NCBI GenBank assembly: GCA_050485745.1
Contig: JBJHBY010000134.1
Span: 1 to 9,826 of the forward strand
DNA length: 9,826 nucleotides
Direction: 5' to 3'
DNA from: JBJHBY01 sp050485745
GTDB lineage: Bacteria; Pseudomonadota; Gammaproteobacteria; Pseudomonadales; CAMLJR01
The notes beneath the pieces are model-generated. The model ran no database searches and had not been told where the DNA came from. It worked only from the letters and a program-made list of their open reading frames with translations. Positions 1 to 6,434 of the stretch are shown here, piece after piece. Numbering within the stretch: position 1 is the first letter of the stretch; every line of letters begins with the position of its first letter. A program made the position numbers and the translations under genes.

Positions 1-1352
1 ACGGTGCTCGTGCGCTGGTACTGGAAAAGCTGCCCAAGCTTGGCGGCTCCTCGGCCATGTCCGGCGGGGTGATCTACCTCGGTGGAGGTACCCCGATCCA
101 GAAGGCCTGTGGTTTCGAAGACAGCGGCGAGGCTATGTACGACTACATCGTGGCCTCCAGTGCACTGCATCCGGACCTGGAGAAAGTGCAGATCTACTGC
201 GAGGAAAGCATTGAACATTTCCACTGGCTGGTGGACAACGGGGTGCCCTTCAAGGCGGAGTTTTCGGACGCCGAGAAGGAAGTGCCGAGCTCGGAGGCCA
301 GCCTGTACTACTCTGGCAGCGAACTGGCCTGGCCCTATCGCGACATGGCCAGGCCGGCGCCGCGCGGGCACGTGCCCTCGGAAAAAGGCTGGACTGGCGG
401 GCGCCGCCTGATGGAGGCGCTGATTCCGGCAGCTCAGGCCCTCGGCGCCGAGTACCTGCCCGACATGGCGTCGGAGCGCCTGATTCTGGCCAGCGATGGC
501 AGTGTGCTGGGGCTGCAGGTGCGGCGTGGTGACGAGAAACTTCACATCCGCGCCCGCGGCGGTGTGGTGCTGGCCTGTGGCGGCTTTATCCACAATCGCG
601 AGATGGCACGCCTGCACGCACCGGAACTGTTCGAGTGCTCGGTGCCCTGGGGCAACATCGGCGATACCGGTGACGGTATCCTGATGGGCATTGCAGCCGG
701 GGGTGTGGCGGCGCGTATGAACCAGGGTTTTGCCGTGCTGCCGCTGTATGACCCGTCCCATGTGCTCAAGGGGATTGCCGTCAACCGTTTTGGTCAGCGC
801 TTCGTTCCGGAGGAAGGCTATCACGCCTTCCTTGGGCACCAGATCGCCTATCACCAGGGTGGGGTGGCCTGGCTTATCACGGATGCCCACAGCCAGTACG
901 GCTACGAGGACTATCGTGTGGTCGAAGTTGCCCGCGCCGATACCATTGCGCAACTGGAACAACGGCTCGGCCTGCCGCCGCGAACCCTGGTGCAAACCGT
1001 CGACTACTACAACCGACATGCCGTCAATGGCGATGATCCGCTGTTTCATAAACATCCGGATTACCTGGCGCCATTGGCGCAGCCGCCGTTCATTGCCTAT
1101 GACCTGAGTACGCGCAATGCCTTCATGGCTGCGCATACCTTTGGTGGCTTGCATACGCGCAAGACCGGTGAAGTGCTCAACGCCTGGGGCGAAGCCATTC
1201 CGGGGCTCTATGCCGCGGGCCGAACCAGTTGGGGGATTCCCAGCGCGCCCTATATCGCCAGTGGTATTTCCGTCGGTGACTGCACCTTCTTTGGGCGCAA
1301 GGCCGGCGCCCACGCGGCACATCGGGCCGGTAACGGGAGGACTCTGGCATGA
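1..1352 (+). CDS. FAD-dependent dehydrogenase, KstD/fumarate reductase flavoprotein family (5' partial)
   Basis: The reading frame is already open at nt 3 (GARALVLEK, the second strand of an FAD-binding Rossmann fold), so the gene begins before the window and the ATG at 57 is internal. Probably only about 30 residues, including the GxGxxG loop, are missing. Visible family features are GGSSAMSGGVIY just after the FAD site, VVLACGGF near nt 565-588, GDTGDG at 660-677, and a C-terminal FAD-binding stretch GLYAAG at 1203-1220 followed by an SG.S.GDCTFFGR block. This layout matches 3-ketosteroid-dehydrogenase-like and fumarate-reductase-like flavoproteins, which add or remove hydrogen across a C-C bond. 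The substrate cannot be told. The stop codon overlaps the start of a cytochrome c gene (ATGA), so the cytochrome is a plausible electron partner. Whether the enzyme is exported is unknown because the N-terminus is absent. Confidence 0.85.
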   Translation, partial: GARALVLEKLPKLGGSSAMSGGVIYLGGGTPIQKACGFEDSGEAMYDYIVASSALHPDLEKVQIYCEESIEHFHWLVDNGVPFKAEFSDAEKEVPSSEASLYYSGSELAWPYRDMARPAPRGHVPSEKGWTGGRRLMEALIPAAQALGAEYLPDMASERLILASDGSVLGLQVRRGDEKLHIRARGGVVLACGGFIHNREMARLHAPELFECSVPWGNIGDTGDGILMGIAAGGVAARMNQGFAVLPLYDPSHVLKGIAVNRFGQRFVPEEGYHAFLGHQIAYHQGGVAWLITDAHSQYGYEDYRVVEVARADTIAQLEQRLGLPPRTLVQTVDYYNRHAVNGDDPLFHKHPDYLAPLAQPPFIAYDLSTRNAFMAAHTFGGLHTRKTGEVLNAWGEAIPGLYAAGRTSWGIPSAPYIASGISVGDCTFFGRKAGAHAAHRAGNGRTLA

Positions 1353-1792
1353 CCTGCGCTTCGAATCCGGTTGTCACCACTGCGTCGCCACTGTTTTCGC
1401 TGGCGGTGTCGCTGTCGTTGATATTGTTGTCGATGATGCCGCTCGCGGCGTCCGCAGAGCGCGTGCAGGGACATGCGGAGCGTGGCCGGCTGGTCTTCGC
1501 CCAGTGTCGTATGTGCCACTATCCGGAAAAGGGGGTGGGTCACAATAACGGGCCGGCGTTGTGGAATATCTTCGGTACCGTGGTGGGCAGTCAGGAGGGT
1601 TTCGATTATTACTCCGATGTGCTCAGGCAGGCCGAGTTCGTCTGGACCCCGGAGTTGCTTGACCTGTGGCTGCAGGACGTGCGCGCGTTTCTGCCGGGCA
1701 ATATGATGATGAGCAATGGCGTACCCGACCCCCGGCAGCGCGCCGACCTGATCGAATACCTGAAGCAGTTCGCGCCGGAATCAGGGCGGTAG
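1349..1792 (+). CDS. secreted class I monohaem cytochrome c
   Basis: This encodes a 147-residue protein with a hydrophobic signal sequence (about residues 14-36) ending in an ASA cleavage site. The haem-binding motif CRMCH is at residues 53-57, followed by GHNNGPALWNIFG, typical of small class I cytochromes c. The distal ligand is in PGNMMMSNG (116-124); alignment with the family PGTKMxFxG motif points to Met120. A C-terminal helix (RADLIEYLKQF) completes the fold. It should be a periplasmic electron carrier. The ATG overlaps the upstream TGA (ATGA), and a GGGAGG ribosome site at 1335-1340 supports the start, so it is co-translated with the flavoprotein. The TAG stop (1790-1792) lies inside the first copy of the palindromic repeat. 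Confidence 0.9.
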   Translation: MTCASNPVVTTASPLFSLAVSLSLILLSMMPLAASAERVQGHAERGRLVFAQCRMCHYPEKGVGHNNGPALWNIFGTVVGSQEGFDYYSDVLRQAEFVWTPELLDLWLQDVRAFLPGNMMMSNGVPDPRQRADLIEYLKQFAPESGR

Positions 1793-1869
1793 GCCGGGTT
1801 AGCGGCGCAGCCGCGTAACCCGGCGTCACCACCCCACGGCAAGGCATCCCGGATGTTTCTCACAATGCG
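1788..1869 (+). repeat. palindrome-headed intergenic repeat, copy 1
   Basis: The head is a near-perfect hairpin at 1793-1824 with arms GCCGGGTTAGCGGC and GCCGCGTAACCCGGC, a 3-nt loop and a one-base bulge. It is followed by GTCACCACC and a tail with CCCGGATGTTTCTCAC. The next 80 bp (copy 2) repeat the same head and tail, with TAGG to TAGG spacing of 83 bp. The TAG at 1790-1792 is the stop codon of the cytochrome c gene. Confidence 0.8.
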
Positions 1870-1949
1870 CCGTAGGCTGGGTTAGCGCGAAGCGCGTAAC
1901 CCAGCATCACCACCCATACCGGGGTGCTCCCGGAAGTGGCTCACGAAGC
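1870..1949 (+). repeat. palindrome-headed intergenic repeat, copy 2 (tandem to copy 1)
   Basis: The sequence begins CCGTAGG. The hairpin at 1876-1905 has arms GCTGGGTTAGCGCG and CGCGTAACCCAGC around AAG. It is followed by ATCACCACCC and a tail with CTCCCGGAAGTGGCTCACGA, which aligns with the tail of copy 1 at about 18 of 22 positions by eye. It lies directly behind copy 1 in the same orientation. Confidence 0.8.
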
Positions 1950-1962
1950 TCTCCGGGATTGC

Positions 1963-2042
1963 TCCGGAGCCAACATCGGTGCGAGATTTGATGGCGGTGG
2001 GGGCGCTGGGTTACGCGGCACAGCCGCTAACCCAGCCTACGG
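1963..2042 (-). repeat. palindrome-headed intergenic repeat, copy 3 (inverted)
   Basis: Read on the - strand this begins CCGTAGG at 2042. The hairpin at 2005-2036 has arms GCTGGGTTACGCGGC and GCCGCTAACCCAGC with loop ACA as read on the + strand. The tail (- strand, ending near 1963) contains CCGATGTTGGCTCCGGAGC, resembling the tails of copies 1, 2 and 5. It is inverted relative to copies 1 and 2, giving a BIME-like arrangement. Its TAG (2037-2039 complement) is the stop codon of the MarR gene. Confidence 0.75.
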
Positions 2043-2516
2043 CATCTTGTTCGACAACGGCGCCCACAGCTGATCCAGCAGCTCCAGGAACATGGTGAGG
2101 CGCTCGTCTCCCAGCAACTGCCCCAGCTCCCCCTGGATTTCCTCCAGTGCCTCCATCGAATGATGGATCAGCTGCTCCCCCTGGGGTGTCAGTATCAGAT
2201 TCTTGGCGCGCCCGTCGCTGGGGTCGGGGATACGGCGGATATAGCCAAGCTTTTCGATTTCGTCCGCGATCTGGCCGATGGCCTGCTTGCTCATACCCGC
2301 GCGCTCGGCAATGTCGACCAGGCGTGCGCCGGAGAAACCCAGATTGGTAAAGACCGCGGCGAATGACAGCTTGAGCCCGTGGTGCCCCCGTTGAATCAGT
2401 TTTTCCATCAAGTGTCGATGGAAGTAGCCCGCCAGATCATCGAGTTTGCGCGCGAAGTTGACCTTGTAGACGTACTCCAGCTGGCCGGGCTGGACGGTGT
2501 TGAGTCGGCTGTTCAT
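2037..2516 (-). CDS. MarR-family transcriptional regulator
   Basis: This encodes a 159-residue winged-helix DNA-binding protein. Residues about 66-113 form the wHTH: DIAERAGMSKQAIGQ is the recognition helix region, followed by EIEKLGYIRR and the wing DPSDGRAKNL.LTPQG, the classic MarR signature. The flanking helices (30-60 and 117-150) would form the dimer interface. I chose the ATG at 2516 because the longer reading frame (GTG at 2567) starts upstream of a consensus TATAAT on the same strand (2544-2549) and would not be transcribed from it. The ribosome site is weak (CAGGT). It is divergent to the short-chain dehydrogenase gene, so it may control that gene and itself; the ligand is unknown. 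The last codons (Met-Pro-stop) run into inverted repeat copy 3, which provides the TAG. Confidence 0.85.
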   Translation of the reverse strand: MNSRLNTVQPGQLEYVYKVNFARKLDDLAGYFHRHLMEKLIQRGHHGLKLSFAAVFTNLGFSGARLVDIAERAGMSKQAIGQIADEIEKLGYIRRIPDPSDGRAKNLILTPQGEQLIHHSMEALEEIQGELGQLLGDERLTMFLELLDQLWAPLSNKMP

Positions 2517-2543
2517 CGCGGATACCTGAGTTGCCAACGGCGC

Positions 2544-2549
2544 ATTATA
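2544..2549 (-). promoter_or_regulatory. -10 box of the MarR gene
   Basis: A perfect TATAAT lies on the - strand, about 28 bp before the ATG at 2516, giving a leader of roughly 20 nt. No good -35 hexamer is seen at 16-18 bp spacing. An AT-rich stretch at 2579-2605, unusual for this GC-rich DNA, sits between this box and the divergent dehydrogenase gene. It could hold the regulator's operator, but its dyad (TTATGTGAAT and GTCAATCTAA around one A) pairs at only about half of its positions. Confidence 0.5.
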
Positions 2550-2674
2550 GAGAAGCCTCACTGGCACTGCACGGCTGGATTTATGTGAATAGTCAATCTA
2601 ACATGACCAATTGCCCGGTGTCCTCGTGGCCGGGTATTTCGTCGGATGTTTGTGCCGAAGGGCAGGGGGTGGCA

Positions 2675-3463
2675 GTGGGTACGCTGGACGGACAGGTGAT
2701 CATGGTGACGGGCGGTTCGCGGGGTATCGGCTTCGCGGTGGCCGAGGCATTGGTAGCGCGCGGTGCGAAGGTGGGAGTTCTCGCGCGCAACGCCGATACG
2801 GTCGAGCAGGCGGTGCGACAACTGGGTACGGAACACGCCTGGGGCGTCAGCGCCGATGTCACTGATCGAGCCGCGCTGGATCGCGCCTTTGCTGGCCTGG
2901 CGGAGGCGTTTGGACGTGTCACCGGCACGGTGAACAACGCAGGTTTCCAGTTTGCCCGCCGGATCGAGAAGATGCCCGAGGCCGAGGTGCGCAAGCTGGT
3001 GGACCTCAACTTTCTCAGTGCCGTATTCAGTTGCCAGGCCGCGATTCCGCATCTGCGCGCGGCCGGCGGCGGGCGCATCGTCAACGTCAGCTCATCCAGC
3101 GTGCGCAACCACGATGAGTTCGCGCACATTGCCCTCTACTCCGCCTCCAAGGCCGCATTGGAACATTTCACCGAGTCCCTGCGTGGCGAGGTCAAGGTCG
3201 ATGGCATCATGGTCAGCCTGGTCAGCCCCGGCTCCGTACACACCGGCAGTATCGCCAACTTCGATCCCGAGGCCGCCGCCGAAGCCATGGAGGTCTGGCT
3301 GGAGAACGGCACCTACTGCGATGGCTTCATGCAGCCCGAGACCATGGGCATGGCCATTGCCCATTGCTTTGAATACCCGCCGGGGGTCGCCCTGGAGTTT
3401 ATGGAAGTGCGCCCCAACATCCGCACCTCGAAACAGCTGGAGGCGGAGCAGGTGGCGGGCTGA
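2675..3463 (+). CDS. short-chain dehydrogenase/reductase (classical SDR)
   Basis: This encodes 262 residues from the GTG at 2675, which has an AGGGGGT ribosome site five bases upstream and gives the usual SDR length. An in-frame ATG at 2603 lacks a ribosome site and would add a 24-residue tail unlike the family. Cofactor motif TGGSRGIG is at 12-19, NNAG at 87-90, the structural Asn at 112, catalytic Ser at 141/142, and YSASK (Tyr155, Lys159), followed by LVSPGSVHTG. R38/N39 after the second strand (LARN) is compatible with NADP(H) preference, by inference only. It is a cytosolic NAD(P)-dependent alcohol/ketone oxidoreductase of unknown substrate. It is divergent from the MarR regulator, which is its most likely controller. 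Confidence 0.88.
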   Translation: MGTLDGQVIMVTGGSRGIGFAVAEALVARGAKVGVLARNADTVEQAVRQLGTEHAWGVSADVTDRAALDRAFAGLAEAFGRVTGTVNNAGFQFARRIEKMPEAEVRKLVDLNFLSAVFSCQAAIPHLRAAGGGRIVNVSSSSVRNHDEFAHIALYSASKAALEHFTESLRGEVKVDGIMVSLVSPGSVHTGSIANFDPEAAAEAMEVWLENGTYCDGFMQPETMGMAIAHCFEYPPGVALEFMEVRPNIRTSKQLEAEQVAG

Positions 3464-3562
3464 GAGGTCCGTCACGAATGCGGCAACTACCTATCGCCGG
3501 CAATCGGGGGCCTGCCGATAATTCTCTCCGTGTAGAACTTTCTGGTTACCGGAGATGCTGGC

Positions 3563-4177
3563 ATGGTGGGCTTTCGTTTTGTACTTTCCGCGCTGACGGT
3601 GGCCTGCCTGATGGTGTCGGCCCCATTGGCTCTGGCTCAACCTGCCTGGAAGGCTGCAGGAGAGGTGCGCGGTGGCGGCAATAAGTCCGCGGATGACGAC
3701 GGCAGCCCGGAACAGGGTTCGGAGCTGACGGAGGACGAGGCCCTCAGGAGCTCTGGCCCTGGACGGGGCAATGGTCGCAACAGGCAGCAGGAAAGTACGG
3801 CGGAGTCGAACACGGAGGTTGATGACCATCCGGTGGCAGAGTCTCCCGAGTCTGAGTCCGAATCCACGGCCGAGACGCCGCCGGAAGTTATTCCGGAGCC
3901 GAGCCGGGAGGTGCTGCTGAGCTGGACCATCCCCGTCGAGCGCGAGAACGGTGACCCGCTGAGCATGGCGGATCTGGCCGGATATGAACTGGTCTACCTC
4001 GCCGAGGAGGGTGGTGCAGAGGCGGTTGTGGTCATCGACGACCCGCAGACCGTGAGCATAACCGTAGTGCTCCAGATACCGGCGACTTACCATTTTGCCA
4101 TTGCTGCCATCGATAGCAGTGGGCTGCGCAGCGATCTGTCCAGTGTGGTGTCGTTTCGCTGGACCACCTCCCCCTGA
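3563..4177 (+). CDS. exported protein with acidic linker and C-terminal fibronectin-III-like domain
   Basis: This encodes a 204-residue protein. Residues 1-25 are a signal peptide (positive MVGFR, hydrophobic core, cleavage after ALA25). Residues 26-115 are a low-complexity linker rich in Glu, Ser, Gly and Asp (for example ESPESESESTAETPPE), expected to be disordered. Residues about 116-200 look like a single fibronectin type III or similar beta-sandwich domain: VLLSWTIP, LAGYELVYL, TVSITVVLQIPATYHFAIAAIDSSGLRSDLS. The YHFAIAAID.SGLRS ending is typical of bacterial Fn3 repeats. No catalytic domain, lipobox or membrane anchor is present, so it is probably periplasmic or secreted and may bind a surface partner or polysaccharide. 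The ATG at 3563 is supported by CGGAG at about 3549-3553. Function unknown. Confidence 0.75.
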   Translation: MVGFRFVLSALTVACLMVSAPLALAQPAWKAAGEVRGGGNKSADDDGSPEQGSELTEDEALRSSGPGRGNGRNRQQESTAESNTEVDDHPVAESPESESESTAETPPEVIPEPSREVLLSWTIPVERENGDPLSMADLAGYELVYLAEEGGAEAVVVIDDPQTVSITVVLQIPATYHFAIAAIDSSGLRSDLSSVVSFRWTTSP

Positions 4178-4247
4178 GGCGCGGCCACCGGTCCCGGAAA
4201 GGCTTGTGCTAGCATGGACGCTTCGCAGCTACCGGTTCTCGTACACC

Positions 4248-5120
4248 ATGGAATTCCGGCCCCGTCGATCCGCTCTCTATATGCCCGGCAGCAATGCCCG
4301 GGCGCTTGAAAAAGCCCGCAACCTGGATGCGGATGTACTGATTTTCGATCTTGAGGATGCCGTCGCTCCCGCGCAAAAGGACCAGGCGCGGGAGCAGGTC
4401 CTGGCGGCGTTGGCCGCTGGTGGCTACGGTTCCCGTGAGGTCGTGGTGCGGATCAACGCTCTCGATTCTCCCTGGGGCGAGGATGACGTGCGCGCCCTGG
4501 CCTGCAGCGCCGCTGCCGCGATCTGTCTGCCCAAGGCGGAGTCCGCGCGCCAGGTTCGTACCCTGGCGGCACGCCTTAAGGACGCCGGATCTGGCCCGGA
4601 ACTGGCCATCTGGGCCATGGCGGAAACCCCTCGAGGTATTCTCGCCATCGAGGAAATTGTCTTTTCCGAGCCGCGACTGGAGGTTCTGGTGATGGGCACC
4701 TCCGATCTGGCCAAGGAGTTGCGCGTTCCTCATACGGAGGACCGCGCCGGCTTCCACTATGCACTGGGGCGCTGTGTTATGGCGGCCCGGGCCGCGGGGC
4801 TGGATGTCCTCGACGGCGTGCACCTGGATCTCGAGGACGACGCGGGTCTGGAACAGGCCTGTGAGCAGGGCCGTGCCTTGGGTTTTGACGGCAAGACCCT
4901 GATCCATCCCCGGCAGCTGGATATTGCAAACCGCGTGTTTCGTCCCGATGCCGCGGCCCTCGATCGGGCGCGTCGTGTCATGACGGCGTGGCGGGAGGCC
5001 GAGGCTGCCGGTCAGGGTGTGGTGCTGGTCGACGGTCGTCTGGTCGAGAGCCTGCATGTGGAGGAGGCGCAGCGCCTGCTGGCCCTGGATGCCGCCATCG
5101 ATGCTCGCGGGCCGGTTTAG
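4248..5120 (+). CDS. CoA ester lyase, HpcH/HpaI aldolase family (CitE / malyl-CoA lyase-like)
   Basis: This encodes 290 residues from the ATG at 4248; upstream in-frame codons look non-homologous, though the ribosome site is poor. The family order is clear: RSALYMPGSNARALEKA (8-23, CoA phosphate binding), FDLEDAVAP (33-41), VVVRINALDSPWGEDD (65-80), CLPKAES (93-99), MAETPRGI (124-131, Glu126 a Mg ligand), LVMGTSDLAKEL (147-158, Asp153 a Mg ligand) and GFDGKTLIHPRQ (212-223). Such enzymes cleave or form 3-hydroxy-acyl-CoA esters (malyl-, methylmalyl-, citramalyl-CoA) or hydrolyse malyl-CoA in the cytosol. The exact substrate cannot be assigned. No CitD or CitF gene is present, so it is not part of citrate lyase here. 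The MGTSDLAKEL region is like stand-alone CitE-like proteins. A possible extended -10 (TGCTAGCAT, 4207-4215) precedes it. Confidence 0.87.
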   Translation: MEFRPRRSALYMPGSNARALEKARNLDADVLIFDLEDAVAPAQKDQAREQVLAALAAGGYGSREVVVRINALDSPWGEDDVRALACSAAAAICLPKAESARQVRTLAARLKDAGSGPELAIWAMAETPRGILAIEEIVFSEPRLEVLVMGTSDLAKELRVPHTEDRAGFHYALGRCVMAARAAGLDVLDGVHLDLEDDAGLEQACEQGRALGFDGKTLIHPRQLDIANRVFRPDAAALDRARRVMTAWREAEAAGQGVVLVDGRLVESLHVEEAQRLLALDAAIDARGPV

Positions 5121-5163
5121 GTGAGAACGTTGGGTTACGTCGCTTCGCGCTAACCCAGCCTAC
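5120..5163 (-). repeat. palindrome-headed intergenic repeat, copy 4 (inverted, without tail)
   Basis: On the + strand GTGAGAACG leads into TGGGTTACGTCG, CTT, CGCGCTAACCCA and then GCCTAC, i.e. the same GGGTTA...TAACCC head on the - strand. Its conserved flank (GTTCTCACC on the - strand) matches GTTCCCACC in copy 5. It begins at the stop codon of the lyase gene, so any tail beyond that point is absent. Confidence 0.7.
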
Positions 5164-5209
5164 CCGCGAGCCCGCCGTCCGGGCCGCATCCGCAAGTGCC
5201 CATACCGTG

Positions 5210-5274
5210 CCGTAGGCCGCGTAACCCGGCGTTCCCACCATCATCGAACCCCGCGCTAATGTGGGTTCCGGAGC
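5210..5274 (+). repeat. palindrome-headed intergenic repeat, copy 5 (left arm deleted)
   Basis: CCGTAGG is followed directly by CCGCGTAACCCGGC, so the left palindrome arm and loop are missing while the right arm, GTTCCCACC and a tail with ATGTGGGTTCCGGAGCC remain. The tail resembles that of copy 3. Positions 5256-5274 are also the end of the ABC ATPase gene on the other strand, which takes its TAG stop and about its last five residues from the repeat. Confidence 0.6.
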
Positions 5275-5999
5275 CACCCCGGGGAGCGTGTTCGGGGTTG
5301 ATGCTCCGAAGGAGTGGGCACCGGGTGCAGCTGGCCGTGCTCCAGGCGCAGGATGCGGTCTGCGCGCGCGGCAAGGGCCAGGCTGTGCGTGACCAGCAGC
5401 GCCGAGCTGCCAGTATCGCGTAGTTGCCGGAACAGCAACTCTGCTATCTGTTCGCCCGTGTCCTCATCCAGATTGCCAGTGGGCTCGTCGGCCAACACCA
5501 GGCTGGGGCGGTGCACCAGCGCCCGGATCAGCGCCGCACGCTGTTGCTCACCCCCTGAAAGCCGCTCGGGCAGCTGCCTGGAACAATCGCTCAGCCCGGC
5601 TTCTTGCAATAATTCCGGAATCAGGTCGATGTCCTCGTCCCGCCCGTTCAGCTCCAGGGGCAGGGCGCAGTTCTCGGCGATGGTCAGGGTGGGTATCAGG
5701 TTGAACAACTGGAACACGAAGCCCATGTCGCGTCGCCGTACCGCGGCCCGGTCGGTCTCGGGCAGGTTCCGCAGCTCCCGCCCCTTGAGGCGGATGCTGC
5801 CGCTGTCGGCGTCGTCCAGCCCGGCAATCAGGTTGAGCAGGGTGGTCTTGCCGCAGCCGGATGGCCCCAGGATGGCGACGATCTCTCCGGCGTGCAGTTG
5901 CAATGACAGGTCTTGCAGGATCACGCGCTGGCGGTGGCCGTCATCACGGATTTTGCCCAGGCCCCTGACCTGCAGCAGGGGGGCTGCTTCAGCCGCCAC
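5256..5999 (-). CDS. ABC transporter ATP-binding protein, LolD/MacB type
   Basis: This encodes 247 residues from a GTG at 5999 preceded by AAGGTG seven bases upstream; the longer frame only reads through yciH. It is a complete nucleotide-binding domain: Walker A GPSGCGKT (45-52), Q-loop Gln97 in FVFQLFNLIPTLT, signature LSGGEQQR (147-154), Walker B LVLADE (167-172) with D-loop GNLD, and switch His205. The FNLIPTLTxxEN stretch and DEPTGNLD are typical of the LolD/MacB/FtsE group, which drive lipoprotein release, efflux or cell-division complexes by mechanotransmission. It starts inside the end of yciH (11-bp overlap), so the two are co-translated. No permease gene lies next to it, which is unusual for this group, so the membrane partner must be elsewhere. 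The C-terminal tail after about residue 225 is Pro/Arg-rich and its end is formed by repeat copy 5. Confidence 0.88.
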   Translation of the reverse strand: MAAEAAPLLQVRGLGKIRDDGHRQRVILQDLSLQLHAGEIVAILGPSGCGKTTLLNLIAGLDDADSGSIRLKGRELRNLPETDRAAVRRRDMGFVFQLFNLIPTLTIAENCALPLELNGRDEDIDLIPELLQEAGLSDCSRQLPERLSGGEQQRAALIRALVHRPSLVLADEPTGNLDEDTGEQIAELLFRQLRDTGSSALLVTHSLALAARADRILRLEHGQLHPVPTPSEHQPRTRSPGWLRNPH

Positions 6000-6330
6000 T
6001 GAGTCGCACCTTGTAACCGCGTTTCTCCAGCTCCTGGCGGGCCATGTCACGACGGTCGCCCTGCAGCTCGATGACCCAGTCCTTGATGGCACCGCCACAG
6101 CCCGCTTTTTGCTTCAGCGCCTGGGCAAGCTGCTTCAGTCCGTCCGTATCGAGTTGCAGGCCCTGTACCAGGGTGACGGTCTTGCCACCGCGACCCTTAC
6201 TCTGGCGACTGATGCGGACAATGCCATCGCCTGCGGGTGGCTGTTCGCCCTTGCTGCAGTGACACACCGCCACGGGCTGTTCGCAACCGGGGCAGAGTCG
6301 TCCCTGATCGGTGGAATAGACTCGGGCCAT
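5989..6330 (-). CDS. yciH: YciH, SUI1/eIF1-family translation factor
   Basis: This encodes 113 residues. The N-terminus carries a likely metal-binding cluster, CPGC and CHC (Cys13, Cys16, Cys23, Cys25). The SUI1 domain covers about residues 36-111: RGGKTVTLVQGL (47-58), KQKAGCGGAIKD (73-84), IELQGD (87-92) and an EKRGYKVRLSGG end. Bacterial YciH is the homologue of eIF1 and influences initiation fidelity on the 30S subunit, apparently under stress. The ATG at 6330 has an AGGAGA ribosome site five bases upstream. It is the first gene of a two-gene unit with the ABC ATPase, which starts within its 3' end. Confidence 0.92.
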   Translation of the reverse strand: MARVYSTDQGRLCPGCEQPVAVCHCSKGEQPPAGDGIVRISRQSKGRGGKTVTLVQGLQLDTDGLKQLAQALKQKAGCGGAIKDWVIELQGDRRDMARQELEKRGYKVRLSGG

Positions 6331-6359
6331 GGGGCTCTCCTGGACGTTGTGAGCGCATG

Positions 6360-6391
6360 ATTAACCCGGCGATGAACATTGCCGGGTTAAT
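6360..6391. repeat. perfect 11-bp inverted repeat in the yciH leader region
   Basis: Arms ATTAACCCGGC (6360-6370) and GCCGGGTTAAT (6381-6391) pair perfectly around a 10-nt spacer, 30 bp upstream of the yciH ATG. The arms carry the same GGGTTA/TAACCC words as the palindromic repeat family but in the opposite order. It could be an operator, a leader hairpin or a repeat remnant. Confidence 0.6.
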
Positions 6392-6434
6392 GCGGCACAT
6401 GGAGGTGCCGCCGCCGGGCGCAGCCCGGTCGCGA

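Noticed and set aside
1950..1970. CTCCGG...CCGGAG hairpin as a terminator for the cytochrome c gene
   Set aside because: There is no T run after it, and the right half belongs to the tail of repeat copy 3.
3517..3522. GATAAT as a -10 box for the Fn3-like protein gene
   Set aside because: No -35 match exists at normal spacing, so a single six-base match is not enough.
3491..4093. Open frame of 200 codons on the - strand
   Set aside because: It is antisense to the Fn3-like protein gene, which has a signal peptide and ribosome site; the antisense product is Arg/His-rich and featureless.
4209..5057. Open frame of 282 codons on the - strand
   Set aside because: It is antisense to the CoA ester lyase and has no family motifs; long antisense frames are common in GC-rich DNA.
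5314..6360. Open frame of 348 codons on the + strand
   Set aside because: It lies wholly antisense to the ABC ATPase and yciH, both of which carry full family motifs. The translation is Arg/Ser-rich with no recognisable domain.
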